In this document: piece after piece, positions 26,003 through 37,343 of the stretch | Layout of the letters: each line of letters opens with the position of its first letter | Numbering within the stretch: the stretch's first letter is position 1 | Source of the DNA: Zoroaster sp. YZ-2022 | Lineage: Eukaryota > Echinodermata > Asteroidea > Forcipulatida > Zoroasteridae | Reading direction: 5' to 3' | Length of the DNA stretch: 64,000 bases | NCBI GenBank assembly: GCA_029582265.1 | Contig: CM055827.1 | Span: 2,403,423 to 2,467,422 of the forward strand | Notes under the pieces: generated by a model | The model's database searches: none | Told to the model about the DNA's origin: nothing | The model's input: only the letters and a program-made list of their open reading frames with translations | Program-made: the position numbers and the translations under genes

Positions 26003-26412
26003 TGTCTGATCACAAAAGTTGTTGATCCAAACAAAAGGTTGTGGTCAAGCTACAGGTTATAATCTCTAGCTACAGGCTATAATCTAAATCAGAGTTGACT
26101 GCACAAATAAAATGAAGATCCAAAATGTGTATACACTCAACAGTAAATTTTTACTGCACAGACATACAAAAAAAACAAACAGTTTTCACTTTATAAGAAA
26201 ACAAATGTACAAATACTCACATAAAACGTCCAGTAGATTCCAGGTGTAATAAGAAATCCACTCGTATAAAAATGAAGACAAACTTGTAGCTACCATTAAA
26301 CACTTACTTAGCACAAAAACTGGAGAGCTGTTATGAGTTGCTGCTTGTAAGGCGCTCACACACGTAGCGTCGATTTCATTTCTTCCGTGATTTTTGTTTC
26401 CGAACTAATAAA

Positions 26413-26635
26413 ATGCCGGGGAAGATGTGTTTCTGCAGGATGCAGCAACACCACCAAAGACAGTGTTAGCCTTCATCTGTTCCCAAGTGACCCAAAAATC
26501 GCCGTATTTGGACGAGCAAAGTTCGACTGACAAGAGTAAAGTGGTCATGTCCATCGGCTCACATAGTTTTGTGCAGCGATCATTTTGAGTCGAGTTTTGA
26601 GCCGTTTCTCTTCCCGACATGACGTCCCCCCCGGC
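26413..26635 (+). pseudogene. THAP-domain first exon, unit 4 (cut by gap)
   Basis: Same exon, with four G after ATGCC and a five-A run. It is truncated by the N gap after the CSDHF-equivalent region. The G-run length differs between copies (two, three, two, four), a pattern expected from homopolymer length error as well as from real decay. Confidence 0.6.
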
Positions 26636-27135
26636 NNNNNNNNNNNNNNNNNNNNNNNNNNNNNNNNNNNNNNNNNNNNNNNNNNNNNNNNNNNNNNNNN
26701 NNNNNNNNNNNNNNNNNNNNNNNNNNNNNNNNNNNNNNNNNNNNNNNNNNNNNNNNNNNNNNNNNNNNNNNNNNNNNNNNNNNNNNNNNNNNNNNNNNNN
26801 NNNNNNNNNNNNNNNNNNNNNNNNNNNNNNNNNNNNNNNNNNNNNNNNNNNNNNNNNNNNNNNNNNNNNNNNNNNNNNNNNNNNNNNNNNNNNNNNNNNN
26901 NNNNNNNNNNNNNNNNNNNNNNNNNNNNNNNNNNNNNNNNNNNNNNNNNNNNNNNNNNNNNNNNNNNNNNNNNNNNNNNNNNNNNNNNNNNNNNNNNNNN
27001 NNNNNNNNNNNNNNNNNNNNNNNNNNNNNNNNNNNNNNNNNNNNNNNNNNNNNNNNNNNNNNNNNNNNNNNNNNNNNNNNNNNNNNNNNNNNNNNNNNNN
27101 NNNNNNNNNNNNNNNNNNNNNNNNNNNNNNNNNNN
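26636..27135. other. Assembly gap, 500 N
   Basis: Exactly 500 N, a conventional placeholder for a gap of unknown size. It lies between the tandem array and a minisatellite, both of which are hard to assemble. Nothing can be said about its content, and the array may continue inside it. Confidence 0.99.
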
Positions 27136-27440
27136 TTTGGTAAGTTACTGTGAACTTCCTGTGTAACGTTCCTGTGGTAACGTTCCTGTGGTAATGTTCC
27201 TGTGGTAATGTTCCTGTGGTAATTTTTCTGTGGTAACAATCCTGTGGTAATGTTCCTGTGGTAATTTTTCTGTGGTAACAATCCTGTGGTAATGTTCCTG
27301 TGGTAATGTTTCTGTGGTAATGTTCCTGTGGTAATGTTCCTGTGGTAACGTGCCTGTGGTAATGTCCCAAAAAACCACAGGACAATTCCTGTGGTAATGT
27401 CCTGTGGTATTTTTTGTGGTAATACCACAGGACATTTTTG
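27136..27440. repeat. 14-bp minisatellite (CCTGTGGTAATGTT)n
   Basis: About eighteen copies of a 14-bp motif, CCTGTGGTAATGTT, with variants (TTTTTCTGTGGTAA, AACAATCCTGTGGTAA). The right edge turns over into inverted copies (CCACAGGACA at about 27376 and 27423), so the end can fold on itself. Long open frames reading through it are an artefact of the repeat. Confidence 0.9.
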
Positions 27441-30400
27441 TAAGGGTGATAACCACCTTTCCATTCCATATCAGTTAAACAATGTTTTACCTTATTTCAC
27501 AGTGACTGTTGATAATGTTGAATTTATTTAAATCTAAGCCCTTACTCATCTTTTCACTCTTAAATCTTTTTCAGAAAGAGGACAGAAACATCTTGCAGAA
27601 TTGATGCTGGGTGTGATTCTCGACACAATGAAGCACCAGTCTTCGGTCAATGGAATTGATAATTTGGAATCAAACATATCTGGGCTCCTTACTTTTATTG
27701 CTTGTTTGCCCCCTCCCCTCCCTAGTTCTTGAATTCTATAGTGCTGCAATGATAGTCCAAAGAATTTTAGAAAACAAATGTGTTGGTTCATCACCAGTGG
27801 CAATACATGCCATCACCAAGAACTTGGGGGGGGGGGGGCAGGCATTTTATTCCAAAATTACCGATTCCAATGACAGCCCCTGAATGTCACCCATTCTGAA
27901 CTGTCACTAAATCGTACATACAGAGCGTACATTTATTATGCAGATTCTTCCGTTTTCTTGTCAACAAAGGATCATGGTTGGGTTCATTTACACTGTCATT
28001 TCACTTGTTACATGTGTAAGGCCATGTACACTCATTGTTAGATTGTTTACAATAGGTTAAACAGGTCAGCAAAGTGGTTTCAGTTGATTGTGGGGGGAGG
28101 AGTGGAACCTCAAAAGTCAAGTCATGAAACCAAATGGACAGTTAAAATAAATATGTATTTCAATGTTTTATTAACAATTTACAAGCACCCATACAACTCT
28201 TGATTATTTCAATGTCTAAACATTTATGTACAAATATGGCATCTGATCTTTAGCTTATAATTCTATAGATTGGATGCAGCTACAGACATTTTGCCAAGAA
28301 TGTGTACAACTTTTGAAAATGTAAAAAGCAGTGTAGAATTTGTTTTAAAATTTTATATATGATTTTTAATTATTTGCAGTATAGATGAAAACAAAGACAA
28401 TTTATAAGCATGTCACAATAAGGAGATGCTTGATTACAGTGTTACTATCATTTTAAATTTATCATTATATTTTTGTTCATTATAAACTTGGGTTGAAAGT
28501 GAAGTATATTATAAATAAAGATCTCTCGGTACATAAACATGCAGTCCATCAATTAAATTTATTTTTGTACAAGACTTAATACCAAGACATAAATACCAAT
28601 GTTGGCTTTATCTAAATCTAGAATTTAAACGTTTTTCCATAAACAAAATAAAAAAGGCAAGCAATTATCATATTTGATCAAGTGGATGTAATTACATTTA
28701 ATTTTGTTTGAATTGTCAATTGGCTAATTAAAACATGTGGCCTTACTTTTGGGAATTATGCTGAGGGGAGGGAAAGCACAGATGCAAGCTTTCTTGCAAC
28801 TTTATCATGTAGTAGTTATAAGCTTGTTTTCTAATGAAAGGCTAATTAGCCAACATCCATAAAAGCTTTGCAGACTGACATTAGCTATTTGACATAAGCT
28901 GTATTCTTTCTTCTCCACCCAACTACTATACGGCTGTGCTTTGAGTAGACTCTGTGGTACATGAAAATAATGCTAAAAGTTAATTAAAAAGTATGCAACT
29001 GTACTCACGCTTTTCTCCATGTTGGCGGGAGGGAGCCGAGTGCGCCGTACTCGTACTCGTCTACGTATCTCATGACACGACGCGTCACACAAACCCCTGG
29101 ATAGCAGTCTCGTTCCGCCGCCTGACATGTCGAGCGTTAAACATATGGGTTTCATTTGACATCAATCTGCGTGCAAAATTGCTATCTTCACGGGAAAGAA
29201 ACTCTATCATCTATAAAGTTTTAAGGGAGGGATCGATTGCATGGCAATGTCGAAACTCTTGGAAACGAGGTTGCAGCTGCGCAGCCGCAAAGGCTCCAAC
29301 CAGTGCATGCCCTTTCATTGGCTTAAAGTTGATTTACATAACGACTGCTTAATTAGGGCCGCTTAATTAGCATAGTTCTTACTTACCTAGCTTGCTAGCT
29401 GGATCAGACCACCAGCTAAATAGGATGAGGGTTCACGGGCTCAGCCCAGCCATAAACAAACAAACAAAAAACGTCCCAACACCCCAACAAACAAACAAAC
29501 GAACGCAATTCGACCATTTGCACGATATCTGAAAAATAATTACAGTACTAATTGTTTATCGGCAATTTGGATAGATTTTTGTCGTGTTTATTTAAAATGA
29601 TTCCAGAAAAACTTGGCTTTGATTTTGATGGCACACAGATACAATAAAGTTTTTCTTCGTAATTCACTTAGTCTGTAAATATAGTTGTTATTATATGTAA
29701 AATAACGTTTTGAAAGAGGATGGCATTTTTCAGTACTCTCATTTCCACTAAATGAGAAAAAATTGCGCCCTCTATTTATAAAAGGGCAAGGATTTTCGCT
29801 TTTTTTTGTAAAATCTCATTCACCATGTTTTAATTATTTTCTTAATGTTTTTTCTTGTTTATTCCGACTTATTTTAGTAAAACACCACTTGCAAACCCTT
29901 AAAATGTAAAAATACCAATTATTAGCATGGGCTGTCATTGGGTGGTAGTAGTCCACATAATGAGATCATTTTTAGCTTAATTAGGTTAATTAAAAAAAAA
30001 AACGGTTACCCTGGAGACACTAAATATTTGATACAATAAACATCTGGATACAATTTTGTATTTCCTTTTTGAATTAAGAGAAAAGATCAATCGAATTTTG
30101 AGATACAGACATTTGATTTCATAAAAACATCTTTTTTTGAACGAAATTTAGCTATTCTAACATTTCTAAAAATTAATTGTTTTTAACACCAAAAATGTAA
30201 TTTAAAGGATAAAAACTTTTAGCAGCGTTCCCTTTATCTTTTTAAAACCGTTTAAGACCTATAATACCCCAAAATTATGAAAATATAAGACTTTTTAACT
30301 TTTGGATATTTAACTAAAAAACACGCACAACTCGCCGATAACACGGGATTGATGGACAATGTGTTTAAGGTGATTTTTTAAGTAATTTGTAAAATCAACT

Positions 30401-31577
30401 TTTAGGGATGTTTCAATATTTTTGTTAATGAATAACAAGGAGTATCTCATTCACCCCTCCTTTTGTTAAAATTAGCTAGAAAAACGATGTTTTATATATT
30501 TTTTAACAACAAACCACGAAGTGACTTTTTGCTTCCCTCACCCTCCCTGCTCATTGTGTGGATTGTAGATTAAAACACCCTACATACGATGTGTCCTCTG
30601 AGTCAGCGATACATCACCAGTGGTAGGCACACCCATCAATCCACTGCTGGTCCGCAGCATATTAATTTGTCACCATAATGTGGCAGTAGAAGCGGTCCTT
30701 TTTTGTCAATCAAATATAATTATGTCCGTGGTAGAGGCAAGTGCACCGATTACAATTCCCGTGATCCAGACCAATTTTAGCAGCCCTCCCCCACCCTCTT
30801 TAGAATATGCCATTAAGAATTTAGGCAAGTTTACTGAATATATTGTGATTACTGGCTATACTTTTATATATCGTCTATCACCCCTTAAAAGTACCATTAA
30901 CTTTTTGGTAACTTAATTTGCAAAACAAATATTTGATAAATAAAACTTGACTAAAATTGTCCATGAAAAAAAAAATTGAATAGTAAATCCACAAATCTCT
31001 CAACATAATGTCTAAAGAATAATCAACAAGGGACATAAACAGAAATAACGTACAATGAGAAGGAAATTAATACTCAATGTTCCTTATCGTATTTTATTCA
31101 CAAAAAATAACAACCCTGATATAATTCAAAGCGCAACAATATTTAAAAAATAAGAAGTCATGGCTGGAAGGAGCCTTGACAAGTGATCAATGACCACCAA
31201 ACTCAGTTAAGTACATCATTTGAACCCTCTCGAAGGATAAAAACATTTCAGATACTGAATATAACTTAACTATTTACACAAGGTCATTCATCAGTACAAA
31301 TGGCTACATGTTGTGGAAACCCTTTAGGGTTCAAACGAAATCGTTTATCCTTTAATGTCATTATTTTATTTTGGGCTATCAATTTCATATTGTTAAGCCT
31401 ACAGTGTTGTTGGCATAGGCCTGATATAGGTATTTTTTGGGTAGGGCCTATTAATTTAGTGTAGGCCTACCCAGGTTTTTGGGTCGTTATTTGTTTGATA
31501 GTTTTCATTGAGTAATGTTCTCTTCACAGAATCGCAAGTAATGTTGGTTTAATTGAAATTGTACTTTTTACATACAG
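27441..31577. other. AT-rich stretch with no supportable gene
   Basis: No ORF with recognisable features on either strand. It contains a 15-G run near 27824-27838, scattered A/T runs and a small CpG-richer patch at about 29000-29100. Around 29380-29460 are short stem-loops (GCTAGC, GGGCTCAGCCC) followed by an AAAC-rich tract, which match no RNA family I know. An acceptor-like site at 27574 followed by about 45 open codons is not enough to call an exon. Confidence 0.6.
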
Positions 31578-31727
31578 GGGAACATATACAGATATGCGAG
31601 GAAGTGCCCACTCTGTGATGGAAGATATAAATATCTTTCCCAGCATTTACAGAGAACGCACAAGCTTAAAGAAAAGGAGAAAAGAATGAAGGTGCTTGGG
31701 AAAGCACGTCAATGGTATAAAAAATAA
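31578..31727 (+). CDS. Candidate terminal exon with a C2H2-like finger
   Basis: A polypyrimidine acceptor (TTTTTACATACAG) precedes an open stretch ending in TAA at 31727. It reads a C-P-L-C ... H-x4-H zinc-finger-like motif (CPLCDGRYKYLSQHLQRTH), then a lysine/arginine-rich tail ending ARQWYKK. The spacing between the second Cys and first His (nine) is shorter than the classical C2H2 twelve. It may be a nucleic-acid-binding exon of a multi-exon gene, with the next candidate exon at 32053. The gene itself is not recognised. Confidence 0.4.
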   Translation, partial: GNIYRYARKCPLCDGRYKYLSQHLQRTHKLKEKEKRMKVLGKARQWYKK

Positions 31728-32052
31728 TAATAAAGTATGCTGTAATATTTTACCAAAGATTAAGGAATAATTGGATGAATCAGTTCATTTTATTATCAGT
31801 CAATTTTTTTGCAAAGTATAATTTCTGTTGTTGGCAGTGAGCTTACTTGAGACAGCCTCTCAAGTTTAGCAAGAACCTTTCAGCTCCCCTAGAAACAGAC
31901 TTCTGAATTAATTTGACTGTCAGACATTGTCGTATGCACTGCTGAATGTGTATAAAAACTTTGTGTTTGTATGCCAAGCCCATGACCAACATAGAAAAAC
32001 TATTCACAAATAAAAAATGCATTCACTATAAGTTTACTATCATGTAAAACAG

Positions 32053-32308
32053 ATTTTGTCATAAAGTGTTGTCGATCGTGCGACCTGCTACTCAGAAAGG
32101 AAACCCCACAGGCACACTTGTAACCAGTTTAGGCGTTGAAACTAAATCAGATATTATGCTATATTTATCACCTCAAAGGGAGCCAATCAGACATGGCAGA
32201 TCTACAGCCAATCAGAAAAGATGGACATATCCCTGTCCTATTAAAGGCTGTCATCAGCGTGGGCTGAAGAGACCGGATATTCATATCCGTACCCAACATA
32301 ATCTCAAG
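32053..32308 (+). CDS. Candidate internal exon with a C2H2-like finger
   Basis: Flanked by an acceptor (AAAACAG, ending 32052) and a donor (AAG/GTATTA at 32309). It is open for 85 codons in one phase and contains CPIKGCHQRGLKRPDIHIRTQH, read as C-x4-C-x11-H-x4-H. Just upstream is a charged segment with LYLSPQREPIRHGRSTANQKRW. The phase is consistent at both ends. The protein is not recognised. Because the exon at 31578 ends in a stop, the two may be alternative exons or belong to different transcripts. Confidence 0.45.
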
Positions 32309-33914
32309 GTATTAATTCAGTCACTAGATTTGTTTAAAAAAAAATAATCACATGACTTCAACAGTTCTATGACAATGTTATTATATGACATACTGTTAGC
32401 ACAACTCTTTTAACTAAATTTCTAATTGCAAGCTTTGTTATTTTTCTCCATTGTTTTACACTAACCTCAGTTTATTCAATAATGGTACAAGCTATAATTA
32501 TGGTTAAACAAAACAAAAATTAAATTAAATAAATAAATAAATGGCTTATTGAATAGTTAATTAAAGCTCACTTGGACAAAAGATGGTTATTTAGTACCAA
32601 CCATCATTCGAAGTTATGCCGTGTGATGTGTTGGAACTTTTTTTAAATGATTAATTTTTATGTTACCTTTTTTTGTAATGGAGCACATTACAACTTTGTT
32701 ACATTTCAGTGAATACAAACAAATCTGATTTTTTTTTCTTTTTTCTATTAAGCTACTGAACAGAACATGCTGACTATTTTACAGTATATTTGGAAATACA
32801 TGAACTAAACAATTACCAAAGTTTTACTGTACTGAAATTAAACTACATATTTTTCGGCCTGTAAATATTTATTATTCAGCTGAAAAATGCACTGTACATA
32901 ACGTGTATGAAGAAGCTATCAATGCATTTCAAAGAAATCATTGGGGACTATAAAACAGGATATTCTTACATCAAAAGGTAAAGTCATAATAATAATAAAA
33001 ATGTTTTGGAACTAGGTTGTTTATTATTGCTATATTGTTTGCACATACTTTTGTAGACTGTGACCTTAAATATGAACGTGCAGGATGACATCTCTTCTAC
33101 AGTTTGGTTTAATCGAGACAACCCGGTTGATTTACAGGTTTCTCCTTGCATTCTTTCATCCTCATCCTGGATTTCCACCTCTTTCATTCCTCCACAGGCC
33201 TGAAAAGGAGGCCTCCTGCGTTTGATGGTTGGTAACATTACCATCTTTCAACCAAGTCGGCTTATAGTTTCTCACAGATGCAGTTCTGGACCTTCACTGA
33301 AGCAAACATATTTGAATGTTGATGATTATTGATTGAAACAGTTTAAACAATATATTATCCTGGATTTTAAGAAAAGTGAAACATTTTAGTCTTGAACTTG
33401 TGAAAAATAAGCTTTTAAGCATTGGTGATTGATGTCTTGTTGACTGTTCAAACTTGTAATTCATTGTTTGAAGAAAGCATGAACAACTTTCATTTCCTTA
33501 TAAACTTGACTTCCGATGTAGATTCATGAACTCACCAAAGCTGCTTAAGGTACGTGGGGCCACAAACCAGAGTCAAGTTTCCCAAGCTGAAATGTAAAAT
33601 GACAATGATATTGATTACGAACAAACTGATGACTTGCCATCATGGGGACAACTTGTCTTGAGAAATTAGTCATGTCATGCACTGCAGGTTTACAAACATA
33701 TACACCATGCAATTATCTAAGCAAAGATTCAATTTCAGTTGTTCTCAAACCTCAGCAAAACTTTGCAGTTGTAGAATATACGATAAAGGTGTGTATCATC
33801 TTTTATTATAACAATATCAATTTTATATTCAAAAATATGTCAATTTTGCGTTAGAATGTGTTGAATTTGAAGTTGCTGTTTAATTTGAATTTTATTAAAA
33901 ATGGCAATTATCGT
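32309..33914. other. Non-coding AT-rich stretch
   Basis: Nothing supportable as a gene. It holds (TAAA)n and (TAA)n short tracts (about 32524-32542 and 32986-33000). The acceptor-like TTTCATTCCTCCACAG ending near 33198 is followed by only a few open codons. Confidence 0.55.
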
Positions 33915-34330
33915 GACCCGAAGGTCAAATTGTAACGCCAGTACAACATTAAAAAGAGTTATTAAAAATATAAAAATACACAAATATTAACACCAATGTA
34001 ATTAATATAAGAAAAGCAGATTGAACTAGTGTAAAAACAACAATCAAAATTACAAAATAACACATCACAAAAAAAGGGAATTGCACCAGAAAGAAAGCAC
34101 CCACAGAGCATTCAAATAAAACAGTAAAAAGCAAAACAAACTTGTAAAAGGACCCCCCCCCCCCAACAAAAAAAACCCAAACCCTTCCGAACAACTCACA
34201 CAATAAAAATAAGGGGGACTTATTTAGAATTTAATAAACCAATGAAGTACGGAACAGGGCTATTTTTAAAACGACTGGTGATATACAAAAGTGCCCTATT
34301 TTTCTCAAACTTATTTGCTCTACATTTGTG
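33915..34330 (-). mobile_element. LINE/SINE 3'-tail fragment with terminal hairpin
   Basis: The minus strand ends in CAATTTGACC-TTC-GGGTCAC (stem GACC...GGTC at 33915-33926). This is the same terminal design as the copies at 35750 (AGCC-AAA-GGCT) and 42302 (CAGCC-GCGA-GGCTG). The inner part shares CTATTTTTAAA(A)C-CGA/GACT with the 35880-35920 copy. It is a 5'-truncated insertion with no coding left, and the outer boundary is approximate. It contains a 14-C run near 34151. Confidence 0.5.
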
Positions 34331-34961
34331 TTAATATGTTATTGTGCAGTTTTGGAAGCCATTGTCACCCTAACTCTCAGTAACTGAAGTACAACATGTT
34401 TTTTTTAAATCGATCAATCAATAAATAAATAAATAAATGAAAATGTCTAAATTCTGAAGTTGAGGAACTATGAAGAATTATATTTCTCTGTCGTCTAGGC
34501 TTCTACCATTATGAACATTTTGTGTTCTTTTGGATTATTTTTATAATCTAAGTTGATGGGTATTTTATTTGCATTAGATATATGATTTGTTTCTTTTTTA
34601 AACTCATATGCTCAGCTAAAGTTCAGCTGAACATGGACTACAACATACAGAGCTGCAACGCTTGCCATACCAAGGCAAAGAAAACAAAATAGAGTAATGG
34701 TGATTTTAAAATGAACGTTTATAAGGTGCACGATAATTTTATTATTTATGTATTACTATTATGGATTCATTGTTAACATGATCAATGAACGTGTTGGCTG
34801 CAATAAGTAACTATTTACCAAACAAACTGTAAGTGTTACTGGAAGCATTGGGAAGTAGAAAATGACATCTAAAAGTGACACTGGATGGTAATAAATCTTT
34901 TCGATATTCCCAATTCACCAACAAACAAAACACGTACGTATTTTGGGAGGCGCAGTTCGTT

Positions 34962-35168
34962 TGTTACGGTTGTAACTACAAGTTCTGGGTAAACTCAAAC
35001 GGGAATTAACAAGACTACGCAGGATATTGGTATCAAACTATTTAATACAACCTTCAGCTTTTGTCAACGTGTAAAACTTACAAAGCGGCCATCTTAGAAT
35101 CAATCCCAGCATGCCTCCTAAAGTATGGAGCGCCTAAAGGGCTAAAGACAAACACTTGTCCCGTTACA
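34962..35168 (-). repeat. Gypsy 1 3' LTR
   Basis: 207 bp, bounded by TG...CA on the element strand and flanked outside by CGTT. Its length equals that of the 5' LTR after removing the SINE and its duplicated target. Confidence 0.93.
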
Positions 35169-35180
35169 CTCTCCCATCCC
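35169..35180 (-). other. Gypsy 1 polypurine tract
   Basis: On the element strand, GGGATGGGAGAG ends exactly at the first base of the 3' LTR. This is the position of the plus-strand priming tract in LTR retrotransposons. Confidence 0.85.
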
Positions 35181-35696
35181 GAGACTATGTCTGGGAAAAA
35201 AGTGTAAAGTAGTTCTTCAGTTCAATAAGTGTGTAGGTGCTGTAAAGATAATCAGTCCGTGCAACGAGCACCTGAAAATGTTCTCAAATAACCTACATGT
35301 ACATGTAGAGTCTATGGGCAATGTTAAACCTCAGAACTCGAGGCATGCTGCATACCGTAATAACAATGTTTCCTCAAAAATCTAGCGCAATACTGGAACA
35401 TGTTTCTTACATGGTTTTTGTTACTTTCGTCCCATTTGACAAAAATAGTAAATGAAAAAACAGTCTTCAGTTTAATTTCTCTCTTAGCAAATGAGATTTA
35501 AAATAAAAGGAATTTTTCCTGTTTGTTGTTTTTTTGTTTTTTAACAACAAAAGAACTTGTATGGATGTATGCAATGAACCGATAACTAATTTGCCTGTTT
35601 TGGCAAGTACATCCTACATGTATTAACCTAAGAATGTGAGACTTTTCACTGTAATTGGAAAGTGTTCAGTTTTTTACTAGTTTCACTTGGTCAACA

Positions 35697-35930
35697 TTAT
35701 TATTATTATTATTATTATTATTTCTGGTTTATTAAAACATTGCACTTGTAGCCAAAGGCTAAATTGAGGCAAAGTATACAATTAACCACACTCAACAAAT
35801 ACTAAATACATAATAAAACATTAAAAATACATGCACAAAATAGGACACAAAACTAATTACCATTCAAAATATTGACAAAATAAGGGATAGGACTATTTTT
35901 AAACCGATTAGTCTTACAAGTGATTTGTGC
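35697..35930 (-). mobile_element. 5'-truncated LINE tail inserted in Gypsy 1 pol
   Basis: On the minus strand it ends AATAAACCAG-AAT(AAT)n. It has the AGCC-AAA-GGCT terminal stem at 35750-35760 and an AGTCCTATCCC/TTTAAAAATAG block that also occurs in the 33915 copy. It separates the last pol codons (…PPHKSLV | VDQVKLVKN). The target duplication is not clear, and the inner boundary is approximate. Confidence 0.65.
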
Positions 35931-37196
35931 GGCGGATTAGTGCTAGCTAGTTTAAGATTAACCGGGGTAAGGAGTTCCTTTATTTCGAAAGGTCCTTTCC
36001 ATGATGGGGCGAGTTTGGCGCTAAACACCTTGTCTGCATTTGACTGTGGGTGAGTGTGCACCATGACTCGATCACCTACAGACATAACTGGTTTAGAGCG
36101 TTTCTTGTCATAGTAGTGTTTGCGTTTCTTTAGTGCCTGTTCCTTGTGTTGGTTCACTTTGATGTGAATTTCCTGTGAGTCGGCGGGTGGAACATTCAAG
36201 GTTTCAGTGGCAAGTTTATTCGAGAGCGGTGTCCTGAGGTTGCGTCCAAACATGAGAACTGCTGGTTCGACTCCTGTTGTTTCATGCATTGCTGTGTTCA
36301 AGGCAAAAGCGAACGAGGCAACATGGGTGTCCCAAGTACGATGGTCTGAACCTGTATAGGCCTGTAGCATTTGTTTGATGTTTCTGTTCACCCTTTCGAC
36401 CCAATTGCTTTGTGGATGGTATGGGGAAATAAATACCTGTTCAACTCCCCCATTCACTGCACACAGCTGCGAGTGCACGACTCCTAAACTGAGGTCCATT
36501 ATCGGACAGTGCGCGTGGTGCACCATACCGGCAGAACAACTGACGAACAAGTGTGCAGGCAACTGTTTTGCCATTGGCCTTGCGTAATGGAATGATCTCC
36601 GACCATTTAGTGTAGTGATCAGTAGCAACCAATTGGTATTCGTGGCCACCATAGCTCTTTGGGAGGGGTCCCATTAAGTCAACTGCTACTACTTCCCAAG
36701 GTGAACTTGAATTCGTAGATAGCATGAATCCGGCTGGTTTACGGTTTAGCGGTTTTGTCTGTCGGCAAGTGGGGCAGGCATGAATATAACTGCGAACAGA
36801 GCGCGCAATACCTCTCCACCAGAGGTTTTGGCGAGAGATGCGTGATAGTGTCTTTGTTCGGCCAAGATGCCCAGCGGTAGACTTTGCATGGCATTCATGC
36901 ATGATGTCACATTGCAGCGTTTTAGGCACAACAATACTCCATGAGCATTTCGAGAAGTGTAGAAGTATGCCATCATGTATGCGATATTCCTGCGCTTGTT
37001 TTTCAACACGTTTCGCAATGTGGGGTTCATCCGGAAGTTGACCATTGCGCAAAAATGTGCGAATTGGTGACAAGATTGTATCAGTGCTTTGCTCATTGCG
37101 AAGTTGTTCACGGGACGAGATGGAGTTGAATTTCTCACATGTAGATGAAGCGGTCACCCATTCAAACTCTTTGCGGTTTTTCCAACGCGTTTGGCG

Positions 37197-37343
37197 GCAA
37201 CGGGGACACGAGTAGGTTGCGATCCTATTAGCACGTGTAGGGCGAATATGGACACATTTTTGGTGGTACCATGAGGTACAGTCATCACATTGGATCCAGT
37301 TAATTAGTGTGCCTCGCGGCTCAAGACAAACGGAGGCGGCACA
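37197..37343 (-). other. PHD-like zinc finger between RNase H and integrase
   Basis: Residues 994-1042 of the polyprotein read C-x4-C-x12-C-x2-C-x4-H-x2-C-x15-C-x2-C, with the WYHQKC block typical of PHD fingers. PHD fingers generally read histone tails. In a retrotransposon one could guide integration, by analogy with the chromodomains of chromoviruses; that role is inference. It sits in the tether between RNase H and the integrase zinc domain. Confidence 0.8.

Larger units (their letters stand above)
20863..26635. repeat. Tandem array unit 4, cut by assembly gap
   Basis: Fourth copy, truncated by the N run about 5.77 kb in, inside its THAP exon. The last bases before the gap (from about 26627) no longer match the other units, as often seen at a contig edge. 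Small deletions are more numerous than in the other units. The true copy number may be higher than four because the gap has no measured size. Confidence 0.93.

Noticed and set aside
26585..27166. Plus-strand ORFs across the gap
   Set aside because: They consist almost wholly of unknown residues from N and carry no information.
27145..27469. Overlapping minus-strand ORFs of HYHRNITTGTLPQE repeats
   Set aside because: They are translations of the 14-bp minisatellite and, in the longer versions, of the N gap; no stop codons arise because of the repeat composition.
27575..27720. Coding exon after TTTTTCAG
   Set aside because: One frame is open for about 45 codons (GQKHLAELMLGVILDTMKHQ) but ends in low-complexity CCCCTCCCC with no donor; too little support.
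28973..29352. ORFs on both strands near 29.0-29.35 kb
   Set aside because: No domains, no conserved motif and overlapping frames on both strands; likely due to locally higher GC.
29374..29460. snRNA or spliced-leader RNA
   Set aside because: ACTTACCTAG and short stems recall U1-like or leader sequences, but no Sm site, no full secondary structure and no match to remembered U1.
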